Assembly: GCA_007026445.1 (NCBI GenBank)
Contig: VDMD01000046.1
Coordinates: forward strand, 163,560-227,559
Origin: Schizophyllum amplum
Taxonomy: Eukaryota > Basidiomycota > Agaricomycetes > Agaricales > Schizophyllaceae
DNA length: 64,000 nt
Reading direction: 5' to 3'
This document shows positions 12,639-24,800 of the stretch, piece after piece. The first letter of the stretch is position 1; the number at the start of each line of letters is the position of its first letter. The position numbers and the translations under genes were made by a program. The notes under the pieces are model-generated. The model had not been told where the DNA came from. It made no database searches and saw only the letters and a program-made list of their open reading frames with translations.

Positions 12639-14529
12639 ATGGCCAGTCGACGCGGCGCTACTTGGACTATGCAAAGACAGCTGCGAGTATTGCAGAAATC
12701 AGTCGACACAGCACCGAATAATCCTGACGTCGTCGCTCGCCTCGATAAATTTCTCCACTCCAGCATCTGCAAGGAGGTTCTGCAGGAGATTCGGCCTTCG
12801 AATATGGCGACATATCGTACACCGCTCTCAACCAATATCGAAGATCAGGTTCCCGCCTTGCGGGGGGCTAATATTTTCTGGGAGCTGATTGGCATGAGCA
12901 ACGTCGACAAAATCCCCTCCACCTATCTCCCCGAGTACATTAAGCAGATGTGGGCCTCCCTTCACCCTTGGGTCGCCTTCCTTCACCCCTCGGCGGAGAA
13001 CGTGGTCGGCGACGCTATCTCCGCATCCATGGGCTTCGTCACCACCGTCTGCAATGCTGTCTGCACCTCATTCCTGGCGCCGACAATCCTGAAGGACAGT
13101 TCTCTGATGATACTTCTCTTCGACGTATGGCGCTTCTACACCGTGTATTTAAGCCTTGAAGACTCGTACAACATCCGTGTCGAGGCGCAGTACGGCATGT
13201 CCTTTGACTACCTCCTCGAATTGGACAAGGATACCCTCCTCCGCAACCTTCTCGCCACATTCGCCGGAGACAAGCGAGCGCTCGTCAAACTCCTGACCCG
13301 AAGAGCATACGACTATATTCGTAGACACCGCTTCAGCATAAAATACGGCCGACCGGACGATAGCAGCGTGGAGTGTCTCAGCGTCGTACACTCCCATTCT
13401 CGGCTCATCCGCGCGCTGGTGCTCAACCCCGACTCGCGACCGTCGTATCCGAAGGGAGTTACGAGCAAGTGGTTGCACATCTTCGACACCGTCCGCGCAG
13501 TCGCCAGAGATATTCACCCAGGAGTCCAGGGCTTGCCGCCGTCTCTCGACGTATCGTGCGCCGCTATCTCCTCGTTATGGACCTGCCTCGACGGTGAACG
13601 GCATCTCATTCTATGCCTCAGGAGACAATTCGTCGAGGGACTGGTCGCTGCCTCTATGAATCTGCCCATGGATATAAACGTCGTCGACGAAACTCTCGGA
13701 TGTATCGAGCGTGGCCTTATACATCGTTCCGCGGCTTCAGCTGTGTCAGTCCGCGTGCACGAGCATCCGGGTCTGCCGCCAACTGTCCGGGAGCGTCTGG
13801 AGAATCTCTCAAAGAACCATGCCGTTGCCCGCTTTGCGCGAGCGCTGGAGGCCAGACTCATGCGCGTTTGTTCAAACCAGATGGTGAGCTTTTCACCGCC
13901 ACAAATGGTCGCAACATGTTGACGTAGACATTTCGCAGTGCGCCCAACAAGCTCTGAGTGGCGACCTACGACGATGTCCCTGCGGATTCGCCTTTTATTG
14001 TTCTCGCAGCTGCCAAAAAGCCGACTGGCGCGCACGGCATTGCCAAATATGTGATGCTCATTCAGGCTGTAGGCGCATACTTATCATCCTTCCTTGCGCA
14101 CGAAAACTGATGATGAGATCACCAGCTGAAACGGACATCCCGCCCCGTATCCGGAGCTACCTCTTTGCCCTCAGCCTCGTTCTTCCCATCGTCCAATCCG
14201 ATGGCGGAGCTCTGGCACGTGCGCGCATGGTGAACACAGAAGGCGATACAGTTCTTTCGATTGACGTCCGAAAACATGGCCCTACGCGTTCCAGCATGAT
14301 CGTGAAAGCTAGGCAGTCAAGCGCTGACAGTGAGAGGCAGTTGTTTATCGTCTTATACCTTCGTTATGCAGGCTACGAGCGTGAGCTGGAAATGCCCGGG
14401 CTGTCGCTAGCAGGGTCAGAGAATGTTAGTCGCTCTAGCTTCGCCCGGTTGACATCTACGGACAAGCAGTGGTGGGATCGTGGCGGCCACTACGTGCCGA
14501 GAGGAGATGTAGAGGGTGCTTCGACGTAG
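12639..14529 (+). CDS. MYND-type zinc finger protein (paralogue 2)
   Basis: This is a 611-residue protein from two exons, 12639-13883 and 13939-14529, joined by a 55-base intron. Exon 1 begins MASRRGATW and encodes a helical region with WVAFLHPSAENV and, near its end, RLMRVCSNQM. Exon 2 starts with the MYND finger: CAQQAL, RRCPCGFAFYCSRSC, QKADWRARHC. The C-terminal domain ends with QWWDRGGHYVP. It is a close structural match to the next gene: exon 1 is 1,245 bases in both. The ATG at 12639 is the first in the long open frame. MYND fingers bind partner proteins, and no catalytic motif is seen. The function is unknown. Confidence 0.85.
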
Positions 14530-14982
14530 GTAGACGTGTTGCATGTACAGCACCATTGTATGTCAGTACTTCCGAGTGGACCCACATTGTCCCCCTCATT
14601 CGCTCTGTTAGTGGCTTTGCTCGCTACTGAACAGTATAAGTACCTACAACTTCCAGTTGCCACCACGCGCAAAACGAACTTGAGCCACGTGACATTCCCA
14701 CGCGTCGACAATGAATCAGTGATCGAGTCGGACGGCGTTCTGCTTGAACCTCCACAGCCAACGAAGCTCCCCCTTCTTATCATCATCCGAGAGGAGCCTG
14801 AAGGCTTTACCACGCACTCTCTACTACCTATTGCTACCAAGTCCAGGGTCGCGGTCACCACAACGCGCGTTCAGTAACCTGCCCCTATTCTCGCCATCTC
14901 GCGCCACCGCCGTTACGGCCCGTCCTGTGAGTATCGACTTCGCGTCTCGCCCATGTAGAGTCTCATCGCCACTACTTCAAGC
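14530..14982 (+). other. Intergenic spacer between MYND paralogues 2 and 3
   Basis: This stretch of 453 bases has short open frames only, none with family resemblance. It presumably holds the terminator of paralogue 2 and the promoter of paralogue 3. Confidence 0.4.
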
Positions 14983-16995
14983 ATGCCTCAGCGTCAGACG
15001 TCTGCGCATATCGCACGCGAACGAGCTGCAGCTCTGCGGGTGTCTCTGAACAATCTCGCACTCAACAAGTCAGAATGCCAGGCTCAATTGGACGACCTCA
15101 TCCGATCCAGGGTCTGCACAAGAGCTCTTGCAGAAGTCGATCCTTCCATGATCCCTTCGCAACCGGTCCCTATATCCGATTGGCAATGCACCTCTATTCC
15201 TAGCGCCGTGGACCTCTTTCGCATCCTTGCATTTCTGAATGACGACGTCCCATCCCGTCTCGCACGCAAATACATCGGAAAACTGTGGAAGAGCCTTCGG
15301 CCGTGGTTCGACTTCTTCCATCCCGCGGCCGGCAACGTCACCGGCCAAGCCAAATCATCGGCAGCGGAACACATCGCCCTCTGCTGCATGGCTGCGTACA
15401 CCTCACAATCATTTGCATCGGCTGTCCTTCAGGACGGCATACTGCTCACCTTGGTCGTCGAACTATGGCGTTCGCACACCTTGCACTCTTCAGAAGCGCA
15501 CAATTGGAGTACCGAAATGTTATTCCAAGGGGTGTTTCAATCGCTGCTCCGTCACAACGTCAAGGACACGCTCTTCCGCGAAATGCTTGTCACCACTGGA
15601 GGAGACTACAAAAACCTCTTTGGTCTGATCACCCGAAGAGCTATCACCTGTGTCGATAGCTGGCGCTTGTCGGACAGGCGCTCGGCCCGTTGGAAAGTTC
15701 ATCATCTCTTCCTCATCAGTTACCACGCTGTGCTGATACGAGAGCTATTGCTCTGGGAGTTTACATTCAGACTCGAGCGACACCTCCCTGTCTGGATGAC
15801 ACACAAATGGCTACATGTCCTTCATACTGTCCACCGCGCTCACATAGGGCCACATCAGGGAGAATCGGTGGATATCCACTCACTAGTCTTTACAATCTTC
15901 GCCATCCCTGCACTGTGGCCATTACAAAACGGCGCCCACCACTTTGCTATCTGCGTGAAGAAGGGCTTTATCCAGCAACTTCTCGACATCGCTCGCGACA
16001 TACCACATGCGAATTTGAATCTCCTCATTGGTGACGTTCTAGAACAAGTGGAACATGGTTTGAGATTCTCGTCGGTCACCTGGCCCATTCATGCCGACCT
16101 ACAAAAGCTCGAGGGATTACCGGACCATCTGCAGCATCGCCTGCCGCTTGTGGAGGCAGCTTCTGAAGCAGCAATATGGGCTCAGGCACTGCGTATCAGG
16201 CTGATGAGAGTCTGTGCCAGTCGCGAGGTACGTGCGCGACAGTAAGGAAATCCTGACTTGTGGCTTACACCCCGTCCAGTGCGTCCAGCTATTGCACAGC
16301 GGTTCGTTACGCCGATGCTCCTGCGGCATCAACTTCTACTGCTCCAGAAGCTGTCAGAAGACCGATTGGCGCGCTCGCCATCGCAAAGAATGCATGAAAG
16401 ACGTCTGGGATGGTATGTCTTCCTTTCGGGCCTGCGCTCAGTCGATCGATTGGCTCATTCGCTCCTTCCAGATGAACTTGATCCTCGAACGCGGCTTCTC
16501 AGATTTACTCAAGCGTTGGTCAACCTCGTGCTCAGCTACGAAATTTATGTCTATGCGTCGGAGGATTCTTCAGCAGGCGATGCTGCAGTCAACCGCGATT
16601 TGGCACCTGAAGAGAGCAGCGCACGACTCACTCTCGATCTCGGAGTGTCTAGCGACAACGCTGAGCCCGATTATCGCCCGGACCATATCAAGGACCTCGT
16701 CGACTTCCCACAGCGGTATGTGCGTCTGGCGCAGTACTTCAGCTTGTCGTTGTTGGGATTGTCCAAAGCCACTATCAAAGACTTCGGCCGGCTAGACTCT
16801 CCCGAAGAGCAGTGGTGGGATCGCGGTGGGCACTTCCTTCCATCAGCTGAGGTTGAGGCGGACGCGGAAGTGCACGAAGTTCTCGACACGGATGATGGTC
16901 AAGCACGCCGGATCCGTTCTTTCGACCTTACTATCGACTCCGACCGAGCACTTCCGTCGGATCGGGTGGACACGTCAATAGAATCATCGCTATAG
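14983..16995 (+). CDS. MYND-type zinc finger protein (paralogue 3)
   Basis: Three exons fit in phase: 14983-16227, 16280-16412 and 16442-16995, for a protein of about 643 residues. The middle intron is only about 29 bases, which is short; a different boundary there is possible. The N-terminal helical region includes KLWKSLRPWFDFFHPA. The finger is split as in the paralogues: the first Cys is in RVCASRE at the end of exon 1, then CVQLL, RRCSCGINFYCSRSC, QKTDWRARH and RKEC. The C-terminal domain ends QWWDRGGHFLPS followed by an acidic tail. It lies head-to-tail with paralogue 2, which points to tandem duplication. Role unknown; probably a protein-interaction module. Confidence 0.85.
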
Positions 16996-17523
16996 TTGGG
17001 GCGCAGGTAAACGAGGTCGCTGGACATATTGACTCTAAAATGTAGCGGACCCATGTCCTCAGCTCATATAACTTACGACCCCGAGGCTCCGGAAGCGTGC
17101 GCGCTACCGTCTCAGTAGGTAGGCCTCGGCCCCTACATATTTACCAAAACGTCGACGCACACATATACTCTCATTACTGATGAGCAAAGGGCATTGGGCA
17201 TTGAGTTCACCGCCGCCTGCATATGTACTTACAATATTTACAATGCGTTGCCGCTCCTGATGTAAATCCATAAACATAGTGTATGTAATTCGATAATCCC
17301 AGGGCCATGCAAAGAGTTAAAGAGGTCGCGCGAAGAGGAAAGACCATGAGAGGAACCATGTGCATGCATGAAAGGAGGTAATAACCTGCACCGAACTGAG
17401 TAGAGACCGACATACCACCGCCACCTGACTCCTACTCGACCGCCGGCCACATCTTCCCTCGACCGCCACATCCCCCCCGGGCGACCTCACTTACCCACCA
17501 CCATCCCACTTTCCCTGCCCACC
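16996..17523. other. Convergent intergenic region
   Basis: This region lies between the 3' ends of MYND paralogue 3 (plus) and the C2H2 gene (minus), so it should hold both terminators. No coding frame or RNA gene is recognised. Confidence 0.4.
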
Positions 17524-19644
17524 TCACTTCCCCGTCACGGCCTCCGGTAACGGCTGCTGCTGCATCCTCCCCAAATGCTCAAATATCTCCCGCAACGCAT
17601 GCGCCGGGTCCAACGTGTCCTGATCCAGCGCGTTCGGGTCCAGCGTGTTCGAATTCAGCGCATTCGGATTCGAGTCCAGCGCATTCGAGTTCAGCGCATT
17701 CGGGTCCAAGCCACCTGAGGCATCCGTCGAATGCGACTGCTGGTCTCCCTCGAGCGCGTGCAACTGCTGGTCTCCCTCGAGCGCGTGCTCGCCGTGCTGA
17801 CCGTCCATCACCCCATGCTGACCGTCCATCACCCCATGCTGACCGCCCATCGCCCCATGCTGCCCAGCCATCGCCCCCTCCAGCGCGTGCACCATCTCCA
17901 CCAACGCCTCGCGGTCGTAATGCCCGACGTCCGTAAGGTCGTGTCCAACGTCCGTCAGATCGACGACCTCGTGCGGGGTGTCTGGGTAGGGGTGCGGGGT
18001 ATCTGGATATGGGTGCGATGTGTCCATGTGCGGGTGCGATGGGTCGATGTGCGGGTGCGATGTGTCCATGTGCGGGTGCGATGGGTCGATGTGCGATGCG
18101 AGCGATGAGTCGATGTGCGATGTGTGCAAGGTGTCTGTCTGCCGCTGAGATGCATTCGACGGCGGCCGCGTGTCGTCGGTGCTGGGGCTGAAGTGCTCCC
18201 CTGGGCTGAAGTGATGTTGCGCGCTGGGAGGGGATGTATCCGTCGTCGCTGGTGAGTTATCTTGCGGCACCTGCTGCGACGACGACACCTGTTGCTGCGT
18301 CGACACCTGCTGCGAGGCTGACGCCGCCGACGAAGGCTCAAGCGGGGACGGGGGGATTTCGGTACGGAGGGAGGAGATCGCCATATTCGTTGCGATGGGG
18401 AGTTCAGTGGCGCCCGTAGTATACGACGGGCCTGAGGTATATGGCGCTCCGGGAGTGTAGGGTACACCCGAGGTATACGGTGCGCCCGAGGTATAGGGTG
18501 CGCCTGAGGTATAGGAAGCGCCAGGCGGATACGGGACACCAGGCGTATAGGGTGCGGTGGACGGATACGACCCGGGAGGCGCGTAAGAGGCGTACGTGGA
18601 GACGATCTCGCCATAGGGTTGCGTGAACGAGCCGCGCTGGGTCTGCGTGTAGTGGAAGAACGCGTGCGTTTGCTGAGTCGGGGTGGGATCGTAGGCGGGG
18701 ACGCGGAGGATGGGTGCTGCAGATTTGTTGAAAGGAGGTGCGGACAAGGTGGAGGACGCGCCGGCGGAGGAGCCGTCCTCTTGGCCCTTATCCTTGGGCG
18801 CAGACATGTCCTTGTGGACTTTGAGATGTTGAAGGAGGTTGTCGTGGCGGTTGAACATCTTGCTGCAGGATGGGTAGGTGCATTGAAAGGCTACAATGAT
18901 GATCAGTATGAAGAGTAAGCACAATAGGCGGGAGACGCACGTTTCTCGTGAGTGTGGATGGAGCGTATGTGCCGCTTGAGGTGTTCCCCGCGGTTGAAGG
19001 CTTTGCCGCAGCCATCGACCTTGCAGATGTATCCTCGTACGTCTGGGGCGTCCGCGGGCTCTTCGCCTTCGACGGGCTTCGTGGGCACCCTGCGGCCGCG
19101 GCTTTTCTTTGTGAGGTTGGGGACTGGGACAGGTAGCGTGGCGCGTGCCCTTGGGCCAAGCAGTGCAGCGTAGTCTTGGATTTGGGTGCCAGGCTCGGCG
19201 TTTAGGAATGCGATGGGTGGAATCGGTAGTGAGGGGTCATAGGAAGCGAGCTTGTCGGAGTGTTCTGGGTGCGTGGAGTGGGTGATTCCGGCGGAGGGGG
19301 CGTCTTGGTCTTCATGATTTCTTGCTGAACCGTTGGCATCATTGTTCCCCTTCTGCGTTCTCGCGCGTTTGCGCGGTGGTGGCTTCTTGATGTCTTGCAC
19401 TTCCTCGTCGCGGGTTCGCCTTCGCGATATGTGCCCCGTCTGCGATCGGGTTAAAGGCCGATAGGCAGAATGCGAGCCCTCTGCGGTCGATTCATCTGAT
19501 TGAGCAGCTGTGGCAGTGGTTTGCGCCTACCCAATGTCAGCTTAACGATAGACCTAGCACGAGCGCATCACGCACCTCAGGTCGAAGTTCATGATCATGG
19601 CGGACAAGCGCGGGGTCGATGTTCGCGTCAAAAGTCGCGTCCAT
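17524..19644 (-). CDS. C2H2 zinc finger protein, probable transcription factor
   Basis: Three exons join in phase: 19644-19576, 19526-18941 and 18890-17524, giving 673 residues. Two adjacent C2H2 fingers lie near residues 185-250: CKVDGCGKAFNRGEHLKRH with a following IRSIH, then the linker THEKP, then CTYPSCSKMFNRHDNLLQH with LKVH. The linker Pro codon is created by the splice at 18941/18890, which supports the model. A basic KKPPPRKRART patch upstream could be a nuclear localisation signal. The C-terminal two thirds are low complexity: tandem PYTSGA units, Gln/Ser-rich runs, SHPHMD/SHPHID units, GQHGVMD units and Asn/Leu-rich repeats. The paired-finger layout resembles fungal stress or morphogenesis regulators, but the specific target is unknown. 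Confidence 0.85.
17985..18125 (-). repeat. Coding minisatellite, His-Pro-Asp repeats
   Basis: Direct tandem repeats of about 24 bases encode alternating SHPHMDT and SHPHIDP, with SHPYPDT variants, within the last exon of the C2H2 gene. Such arrays often vary in copy number between strains. Confidence 0.75.
18421..18560 (-). repeat. Coding minisatellite, PYTSGA repeats
   Basis: About eight tandem 18-base units encode PYTSGA, PYTPGV and PYPPGA variants in the last exon of the C2H2 gene, just C-terminal to the zinc fingers. Confidence 0.75.
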
Positions 19645-20079
19645 AGCCACGCCTTCGGGCTAGGGGCTACACAGGGGTGTCGGTTATTTCCGCGGTAGAG
19701 GTGGCATGATGGCGAGATTCACCAATGCAGCCGCGTTCACCGTTACAAGTCTATGTTCTCGTGCTATTGCACACTGTCGCGGACTCTGCAAAGAGCGTCG
19801 ACGCTGAGGACAACAAGTGGACGCCGTTGACCCCTAAAATCGCGTCGAGGCGAGATAATGGTATCTCTTTCCCACGGTCCTGCTCACGGCCCGAGCTACC
19901 GATGTTGAACTTGTTCGTGATTAAAGTTCAACGTTATTCGACTCGGGGTAATCGATTATGGGTGAGGATGTACTGCTTACACATGTAACCGTACAAGCCA
20001 TATATTTGACTTCTTGTATCCTCATACCCGCAGATGAAGTGCACATCCTACCGATTCAGGATAAGAAACGTTACAACAT
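19645..20079. other. Intergenic, upstream of the C2H2 gene
   Basis: This should hold the promoter of the C2H2 gene, reading leftward. No coding frame or motif is recognised before the tRNA gene. Confidence 0.4.
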
Positions 20080-20163
20080 GGCTCTGTAGTGTAGCGGTTA
20101 TCACCCGGGATTCTGACGACTTGTCATCTTCCCGTGACCCAGGTTCGATCCCTGGCAGGGCCT
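20080..20163 (+). tRNA. tRNA-Gln(CTG) with a 12-base intron
   Basis: The acceptor stem GGCTCTG pairs with CAGGGCC. The D arm is GTGTAGCGGTTATCAC, the T arm is CCAGG/CCTGG around TTCGATC, and the anticodon stem is CGGGA/TCCCG. The loop TTCTGA puts anticodon CTG at 34-36, and the intron follows position 37. Two further Gln(CTG) copies lie at 33.3 and 44.8 kb. Confidence 0.92.
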
Positions 20164-20672
20164 GTAGTCCACATCTCGTGCTTTTTGCTTGCATTGCATT
20201 ACAATCTACCTTTTTATTGTAGCCCACGAGCCGTCCCCGGTACTGGCGTCGTCAGCCGCCCAGTAGTAAGTAGACCGACAGAGAAATCACGACAAGGTGG
20301 TAATCAAGCACGCATCGCGATATACCTCACCAGGTGCATTTTCCCGCCTTTTTCCTGGCCCAGCACTGGTAGTCAGCGATCCGATCGGAAAGTCGCCCGG
20401 TATGCAGCGGTGACTGCCTACGCCAACATTCTATAGAGTCCCGCTCCCATTTATTTTCCTTCGCTCAAACACAAACACGATCGCACCGGCAATGTCGACC
20501 GTGAGTGCCAGCAGGCCGATGAGCATGCGGAGAGGGCTCGAATGCAACGATACCTTTGTAGGCCGACATTGACTGATAATTCAGGCGGAAAGTGTAGTTG
20601 ATGACGAGCGTCCCTGCCGCATCGCTACTGATATTCTTGACAAAACAATGCCCAGTGAGAAAACATGCCAGC
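20164..20672. other. Intergenic; shares sequence with the flank of the next F-box copy
   Basis: The stretch near 20440-20490 (CCCATTTATTTTCC...) resembles 22060-22110, downstream of the next F-box-like copy. This suggests that flanks were duplicated along with the genes. No coding frame is recognised. Confidence 0.4.
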
Positions 20673-21875
20673 TCATACTGAAGCCCAATTCCCGTCCAGT
20701 ATATCCGGTTCGATCAAGGACGGGAGAGCTGCATTGTCAAGGCTGTTTGCTGAACAAAACTTGAGTTAACAGCTCAAGATAAGTGAATACAGAGAACACT
20801 CACGCTTGGGAACCCTCATATGCCTGATTTCGACATCCTTCTCCCCATATCGATAGCTCCCCACAACGTCATACCATTGCCTCTTGCTCTCCTCGCCAGA
20901 AATTGCAACAATCGTCACAACCTCCAAAGCCCTCCCTTCTGCTATGGTTTCGGTGTCAAGCAGCTTCATCCCACTGTGTTGAAGGTGCCTCAGGTAAGTG
21001 AAGAGATGGCCTGTCGTTTGATATATCGCGAGCTGTATCTGCATCGGTACATACACGACAAGATGTCGCACCCCAGGCGCCGCCTGCAGCCACTCGCGGA
21101 CAGTCCCCAGCTCGCGCGTCGCAAGCACGCGCAACGCTGGGAGTGGCAGATGTGGTAAAGGTACACCCTGATCCACTTCCAGCGCCTGCAATGTTGCCGC
21201 GCAGCGATCCACCAGCTCTCCCATTTGCCAGGGCACGTCACTGAGCCGCAAGCGTTTCAAGTTACGCACATCGAGAAGCAGAGCAGCGATGTCGTCCTTC
21301 AACATACTGCAGAGCTCAAGCACCACAGGCATGCAAGCACATCGTGGTGCGCTAATATCGATGGATACACAAACTAGCCGGAGTGCGCGAACCCCGGCGA
21401 AGAGCTCGGGAGGGACTTCCTGCAGACCGACAAGCTCCATTGCGGCGGGCGAGATACGGCGAAAGGCGTGTCGCATGGTTTTGAGACGGCGGTAGAAATA
21501 GGTGTCCATAATGCGGAGAGAGAGAGCGGGAAGGTGAGGGAGCGCGGAGAGTATAGAGGCGAGATCGGCGTGAGCGCGGCCTATCCAGGCCACCGACGCG
21601 GTATCTTCTTCTGCGATTACCAGCTTATGGACATATGAGCGGAGGTATGGAAAGGCGTCCAGAGCCCAACGGAGTCGTTGCGCAACTACGGCGCGAGAAA
21701 TATATATTGAGCTGAAGAGGCGTGGCTGCGCCGTCCCACGCAGGGTGCGGTGGGCGAGACAGCAGGCAATCAGCGCCGAACGATCTTCCGAGAGATGAGA
21801 TACGATATGATCTTTCAGCTCTTGTGGCAGAAAGACATCTGGAGAGGCAGCACGACTTGGAGTTGTGGCGGTCAT
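20673..21875 (-). CDS. F-box-like protein, copy 1 of a local family
   Basis: The protein starts MTATTPSRAA and carries an N-terminal F-box-like motif, LPQELKDHIVSHL, followed by CCLAHRTLRGTAQPRLF. A leucine-rich C-terminal region includes PPELFAGVRALRL and LRLSDVPW. F-box proteins usually link substrates to SCF ubiquitin ligases through Skp1; here that role is inferred from the motif only. The long open frame appears to end with an intron after MRVPK. Splicing at CAG near 20715 gives a final exon ending PDILDGNW, shared with copy 4 (PDILDENW). The start was chosen at the Met just before the F-box because it matches the other copies. It is tandem with copies 2 and 3. Confidence 0.8.
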
Positions 21876-22389
21876 GGTGGCGCTATTCAAGTTGCGCCTT
21901 GCAACTTCGTCGTGACGTGACGGCGTGATAAACGTTCGGCCGTTCGGTCCGCATGCACACACTAAACCAAATAGTCCACAACCGAGATCTACTTACTTTG
22001 CCACCCCCTCGTGGGACGGTTCGGGAGTCTCTCGTGTGAGTAGTGACTGCTTGATCCTACCGAGTCATGCTCCCATTTGTTTTCTTCGCTGAAACACAGA
22101 TTATCGCCATGGCAAAAACTGCTCTGCCGACTTCCGAGACGGACAAGATCGACGCGTTCGAGTCCATGGTGTGAAGGAACAGCGAGACAGTCCGAGGTAT
22201 TCTCTATCGGCTGCTATAGCCAGCAATGCGACGCCATGCGTGCGGTCGTCTACAGTCCTGACAATCGTCCATCATGAGGAAAAAGGTCGAGTGGTGGACG
22301 AGGCCTTTCAAGCCCGCTCTTCATCGAGTATATATCAGCGAGGGGCGAGATTCCCCGGCCTCCACGTTCGCTGTGTCATTCTTCAGTCT
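21876..22389. other. Intergenic within the F-box cluster
   Basis: This lies between F-box copy 1 and the broken copy 2. The region upstream of copy 1 (21940-22010, with the CCGCATGCACACA and CCACAACCGAGATC strings) is nearly repeated upstream of copy 3 at 24860-24915. Confidence 0.5.
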
Positions 22390-23582
22390 TTAGCACCAGC
22401 GCGCGAGCTCAGAAAAACACTCACGTCTAGGGACCCAAACGCGCCTTATCTTCACCTCTCCCTGCCTATCCTCCGGATGCTCACGTATCAAATTTCTTTG
22501 TCTGTAGTCCTCCCTTAAGTAGCTCCCCACCGCCTCCGCCGGCCTCTCGTCGCCTTCGTCCGCATACGCCACAATCGTCACATCGTCCACCTCCGCAATA
22601 ATGGCCCCGTTGAGCACAGGGTGCTGCTTGGGTATTATCGCGGTAGTTCCTGGCCTGCTCCAGACGACGACGTCTTCCGTTACGATCAGATCCCCAAATG
22701 TATAGCATACCTCGAGCCCCGCCCGGCCTACCGGCAGGTAGACGACGAGGTGCCGTACCCCGGGCGCCGCACGCAGCCACGTAGGCACGATCCGCACGTC
22801 GTGCGTGGCGAGGAGGCGGAGGGCGGGAAGCGGCACCCGCGGGAAGGGGACCGACGCGTCTACTTCCAGTTCCTGCAGCGTCGCCGCGCACAGCGCGACC
22901 AGCGCGCCTGCTTCCTCTGTCACCCTATCGAGCCGCAGGCGCGTCAGCCCGCGCACGTCAAGCCGGAGGGAGGCTAGCGCGCCCGGGCGATAGAGCAGAG
23001 CTCGAGCGCGATGGGCGCGCAGACGCACTGACTCTTCGTGCCGACGGAGCCCGCAGTGGGATTGACGGACGCCGCAGTGGTATCGATGGACGCGTCCTCC
23101 AACCTGAGCGCGCGCACACCCGCAACGAGTTCGGGTGGGATGAGCCGCAGGCCGCTGAGCGAGAGCGCGGCAGGGGCAATGCGGCGTAGTGCATATCTCA
23201 GCTCGCCGAGATAGCTGTAGCACGTGGGAAAGACGTTTATTGAGAAGGCGTTTAGGTGAGGGCTGAGCGCAGAGGATAGTGGCGAGGTCGGCGTTGCAGG
23301 AGGCGTTATCGATCCATCGGTCGGGAGAGGCTTCAATGGAAAATTTTCGCACGTAGGGAGAGATGTGGGGGAGCTGTGGAGGAGGCGGCGGAAGGCTTGA
23401 GCATGGGAGGCGCGGGAAAGCCAGATGGCGTGGAAGAGGTGTGATTGCGCGGTTGGGCGCAGGGTGCGAGGGGCGAGGGAGCAGGCAAGAAGGGCCGGAC
23501 GATCTGAAGAGAGATGAGAGATGATGACATCTTTGAGTTCTTGAGGTAGAAGGAGGTCAGAAGGAAGAGGTGTGGTGGTCAT
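22390..23582 (-). pseudogene. F-box-like copy 2, broken by frameshifts
   Basis: The N-terminus MTTTPLPSD with LPQELKDVIISHL and the middle block PPELVAGVRALRL are in one frame. The segment YVRKFSIEASPD to NADLATILCAQ, matching the region after the F-box in the other copies, is in a second frame, and so is the C-terminus from LRLDVRGLTRLRL to KIRRVWVPRREC. At least three frame changes are needed (near 23350, 23275 and 22985), and no splice sites explain them. This copy is diverged from copies 1 and 3. It is best read as a pseudogene, though sequence errors cannot be excluded for each shift. Confidence 0.75.
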
Positions 23583-23587
23583 GATGG

Positions 23588-24800
23588 TCAGCTTAAGCCC
23601 AGTTCCCGTCCAGTATATCCAAGGTCAAGCAGGGACGGATGTGACAGATTGTCAAGTTGGCTCGCTGGATAAAACTTTGAGTTGACAGCCCAAAGTAAGC
23701 GGATGAAAGCACTCACGCTGAGGAACCCTCATGTACCTAATCTCGACATCCCTCTCCCCATAACGATAGCTTCCCGCCACGTCACACCATCTCCTCTCGC
23801 TCTTCTCGCCAGAATACGCAACCAAAGTCACGACCTCCAGAGCCCTCCCTTCTGCTATGATGCCCGCGTCAAGCAGAAGCAGCCCCAACATGTCCATGCC
23901 CAAGTTGACGAGATTGCCTGTCCGGGGATGTATCGCGAGATGTATCCGTAATTGGATGTGCACGATGAGATGTCGCACCCCGGGCGCCGCGCGCAACCAC
24001 TCGCAGGCGGTGTCCGGATCGCGCACCGCAAGCACACGCAGCGCAAGGAGTGGCACCTGCGGTGAGATTATGAATTCGTCCACTTCCAGCATCTGCAGCG
24101 TCGCCGCGCTGCGCGCCACGAGCTCGCTTGCCTCCTCGGGCGCGAGATGGAGCCGCAGACGAATCAGCTTGCGTGTGTCGAACAGAAGGGCGGCGAAGTC
24201 GTCCTCTCCAATATTGCACAGCTCGAGCGCGACAGGCGTACAGATGCACGGGGATGCCCTCTCATCAATGGACACATCGACCAGCCTGAGTGCGCGCACT
24301 CCGGCAAAGAGCTCGGGAGGGACATCTTGCAGGCGGATGAGCTCCAATGCGGCGGGCGAAATACGGCGAATGGCGTGTGGTATGGTTTTGAGACCGCTGT
24401 AAAAGTAGGTGTCCACAACGCGGAGAGCAAGGGAGGGAAGGTGAGGAAGCGCGGCAATTATAGAGGCGACTTCGGCGTAAACGCGGCCTATCCAGGCCAT
24501 CGACATTGTACCATCGGTACCTGGATCGTCGTAGTCTAGCTCAGCGATTACCAGCTTATGAACATATGAGCGCAGGTAGGGGAAGGCGTCCAGAGCCCAG
24601 CGAAGTCGTTGCGCAACTAGATCTCGAGAGATATAAATCGATCTGAAGAGGTGTGGCTGCGCCGTCGCACGCAGGGTGCGGTGGGCGAGACAGCAGGCAA
24701 GAAGCGCCGAACGATCGGAAGAAAGATGAGAGACGATGTTGTCTTTCAGTTCCTGTGGCAGAAGAACGTCGGCAGAGGGAGAACGACTTGTGGCAGTCAT
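23588..24800 (-). CDS. F-box-like protein, copy 3
   Basis: It starts MTATSRSPSAD with LPQELKDNIVSHL and CCLAHRTLRATAQPHLF, closely matching copy 1, and contains PPELFAGVRALRL and a leucine-rich C-terminal half. As in copy 1, an intron after MRVPQ (GT near 23716) is likely. The final exon then reads on to a stop at 23588, but a one-base difference from copies 1 and 4 replaces the PDILDGNW ending with another tail. Its stop lies only five bases from the start of broken copy 2. The pair 1/3 shares coding and flanking sequence, so they look like a recent segmental duplication. The F-box role (SCF adaptor) is inferred from the motif. Confidence 0.75.
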
